From: Pseudomonadota bacterium
GTDB lineage: Bacteria; Myxococcota_A; Polyangia; Polyangiales; Ga0077539
Reading direction: 5' to 3'
Assembly: GCA_023428035.1 (NCBI GenBank)
Contig: JAEYZO010000003.1
Span: forward strand, 1 to 6,995
DNA length: 6,995 nucleotides
The notes under the pieces were generated by a model that had not been told where the DNA came from, searched no databases, and worked only from the letters and a program-made list of their open reading frames with translations. This document shows positions 5,263 to 6,995 of this stretch, piece after piece. The translations under genes were made by a program, and so were the position numbers. Positions within the stretch are counted from its first letter, which is position 1; each line of letters opens with the position of its first letter.

Positions 5263-6936
5263 TCACCCCTCGCGCGCGTCAGAGAGCAGCCGCTCGATCT
5301 CTCGCAGCGTCTCGACGTCGTCGCCCACCATCGCCTTCATCGACTGGATCCTCCGGCACACCACCTCGGCCACGCGCGACTCCACCGTGCCGTCGGCGTA
5401 GGCCCAGTACACCTGCGCGAAGCGCCCGTCGCGGTGGCACCGCCCCTCGATCTGCGCCATCTGGATCGCCGACCAGCGCAGGTCGTGGATCACCTCCGAC
5501 CGCGGGACCTCGTTGTGCTCGCCCTGGTGCAGCGACACGCCCTCCTCCACGGTGAACAACACCACCGGGACCTCTCCCCGCTGGAAGCGCAATCTCTCAG
5601 CCTCGCGCTCCGCCGCGGGCATCGAGCCGTGGAGCGCCGCGCACGCGACGCCCTCCTTCGTGAGAGTCGCTCGCAGCGCTTCGAGGGTCTCGACGAAGGC
5701 GACCGAGATCGCGACCTGGTGTCCGTTCTCCAGAAGCTCCAGCGCGAGCGAGGCCGTGCCCTCGACGCGGATCAGCGAGCTCTTCTGCCGGAGGCGCAGC
5801 ATCGCGGCGAGCGCGGAGCGCGGGTCGCGGCCCGAGGGGGCGAGGTCCATCGCGGCGCGGAACTCCGTCCACGCCTGCGCGTAGAGGGCGCGCGCGGCCG
5901 GGTCGAGTCCGATGGGCGTGAGCATGCGGTTGATCTCGGGCCAGCCCGCGATGTCCTCGGGGCGCCGGCGCAACCCCGCGGGGGTGGCGCCCTCGAAGAG
6001 CATCGCGCGCACGCGCTCGCAGTCGGCGCGGTCGCCGCGCCAGAGCCACTTTCCGTAGGCGCCGCGAGAGACGCCGAGGCCCTGGTCGAGGCACCAGCCC
6101 TCGAAGTCCTTCAGGTCGCTCGCGCGGCTCCCCGTGACGCTCGCGAGGAGCGGCGCGAGGTACGACAGCTCCAGCGGGTTCTGCCCCGCGGTGGCCGAGA
6201 GCCAGAGCGAGAAGCCCGCGCTCGCGTTGAGCTTCGCGGCCATCTTCGAGCGCGCCGCCGCGGGGTTCTTGCAGCGGTGGCTCTCGTCCCACACCACCAC
6301 GTCGAAGGACGCGGCGCTGCCCGCGCGGGCGAGGCCCTTCTTCGACTTCACGCGCTTGCGCGCCTCGGGGGAGAGCTCGAAGAGCTTCGAGAGCCGCTCG
6401 TAGTTCATCACCACCACGCTGCGACCCGCGTCTCCGAGCGCGGCGATGGCCCTGCGCCAGTGGGCCACCACCGCGAGGGGGCACACCACCAGCACAGACT
6501 CGACGCCCGCCATCGAACGGATGGACTCCCACGCGCTGAAGGTCTTTCCGAGACCGACGTCGTCGGCGAGGAGGAAGCCCGCGCGACCCGCCTTCTTCGA
6601 TCGCGCGATGGCGGCGACGGCCTCGCGCTGGTGCGGGCGCAGGGTGATGGTGGCGGTGGGGCGTGACGGGGCGCGCGCGGTGTCACCGTTGATCTCGCGC
6701 TCGACGTGGCGCTCCCAGGAGTAGGGCTCCGAGGCGAAGGCGCGCAGCGACGCGGGGAGGCCGTCTCCACGGTAGACGAAGACGCCGTGGTCGGGCTCCC
6801 ACCTCGCGCCGCCCGCGGTGGCCGCGGCGCGCATCGAGAAGGGGACGTCGAGCGCGTGCGCGCGTGCGGGCTTCGCCGCGGGCGCGGGCGACCGACGCGG
6901 GGCGGTGACGGTCCTCTTGGCGAGCATCGGTGCCAT
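5263..6936 (-). CDS. SNF2-type helicase/ATPase with DUF5710-like N-terminus
   Basis: This is a superfamily 2 ATPase that probably moves along double-stranded DNA. Numbering here counts from the GTG at 6957 (564 residues). A DUF5710-like module lies at about 36-66 (LDVPF, a helix, then GARWEPDHGVFVY). The RecA-like core follows: LRPHQ (106-110), motif I ADDVGLGKT (131-139), Ia VLVVCPLAVVAHW (155-167), motif II DESH (224-227), motif III LSATAGQNPLE (253-263), ALHGSM (441-446), motif V EEGVSLH (471-477) and motif VI QIEGRCHRDGR (502-512). The Walker residues Lys138, Asp224 and Glu225 and the arginines of motif VI are all present. It departs from chromatin-type Swi2/Snf2 (ADEMGLGKT, DEAH, TGTP) and looks closer to phage- or mobile-element-borne helicases. 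The start is uncertain: GTG 6957, ATG 6936 and ATG 6927 all lack a clear ribosome site, and the frame stays open to the right edge. I prefer ATG 6936. No nuclease domain is fused. Confidence 0.88.
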   Translation of the reverse strand: MAPMLAKRTVTAPRRSPAPAAKPARAHALDVPFSMRAAATAGGARWEPDHGVFVYRGDGLPASLRAFASEPYSWERHVEREINGDTARAPSRPTATITLRPHQREAVAAIARSKKAGRAGFLLADDVGLGKTFSAWESIRSMAGVESVLVVCPLAVVAHWRRAIAALGDAGRSVVVMNYERLSKLFELSPEARKRVKSKKGLARAGSAASFDVVVWDESHRCKNPAAARSKMAAKLNASAGFSLWLSATAGQNPLELSYLAPLLASVTGSRASDLKDFEGWCLDQGLGVSRGAYGKWLWRGDRADCERVRAMLFEGATPAGLRRRPEDIAGWPEINRMLTPIGLDPAARALYAQAWTEFRAAMDLAPSGRDPRSALAAMLRLRQKSSLIRVEGTASLALELLENGHQVAISVAFVETLEALRATLTKEGVACAALHGSMPAAEREAERLRFQRGEVPVVLFTVEEGVSLHQGEHNEVPRSEVIHDLRWSAIQMAQIEGRCHRDGRFAQVYWAYADGTVESRVAEVVCRRIQSMKAMVGDDVETLREIERLLSDAREG

Positions 6937-6995
6937 CGCCCGCGGCCATAGCAGCACCGCGACGATTGGAGCCAGAAGCGCGCTCAGTCTCTGCG

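Noticed and set aside
5434..6666. Open frame of 410 codons on the + strand opposite the helicase
   Set aside because: The sense strand carries all helicase motifs in order, whereas this frame is Arg/Ala/Leu/His-rich and featureless.
1..6995. Defence island or other multi-gene novel system
   Set aside because: The helicase is the only nucleic-acid enzyme, with no nuclease, methylase, toxin or phage gene beside it; the other recognised genes are metabolic.

Overview
The window is very GC-rich, with codon third positions almost all G or C. It carries six protein genes packed with almost no spare DNA. The composition, a GTP-type PEP carboxykinase, an acyl-CoA dehydrogenase and a sterol-desaturase-family protein together suggest a large free-living bacterial genome, perhaps Myxococcota (Polyangia-like). 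That assignment is an inference from composition and gene style, not from a marker gene. I see no tRNA, rRNA, CRISPR array, insertion sequence or attachment site.

Layout. Positions 1-191 (+) hold the C-terminal tail of an unrecognised protein. It converges on an acyl-CoA dehydrogenase (202-1371, -) with 10 bp between the stops. Upstream of the dehydrogenase, on the same strand, lies pckG (1483-3267, -), the GTP-dependent PEP carboxykinase. Between these two is a perfect 15-bp-arm inverted repeat (1405-1440), the most striking non-coding signal here. A 166-bp divergent intergenic region (3268-3433) separates pckG from a rightward pair: a membrane-anchored alpha/beta hydrolase (3434-4477) and, 4 nt downstream, a fatty acid hydroxylase/sterol desaturase superfamily protein (4482-5258). 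The window closes with a leftward SNF2-type helicase (5263 to about 6936, -) whose N-terminus carries a DUF5710-like module. Its stop lies 4 bp from the hydroxylase stop.

How the genes may work together. The acyl-CoA dehydrogenase feeds beta-oxidation or acyl-CoA breakdown, and PEP carboxykinase draws oxaloacetate into gluconeogenesis, so the leftward pair fits growth on fatty acids or amino acids. The inverted repeat just before the dehydrogenase looks like a pair of dyad operator sites that could control it separately from pckG. The rightward hydrolase/hydroxylase pair looks like a two-gene membrane-lipid tailoring operon with an unknown substrate. The helicase shows no functional link to its neighbours. 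No defence system or other clearly undescribed multi-gene system is visible. The best leads are the paired operator, the hydrolase/hydroxylase pair and the divergent helicase.
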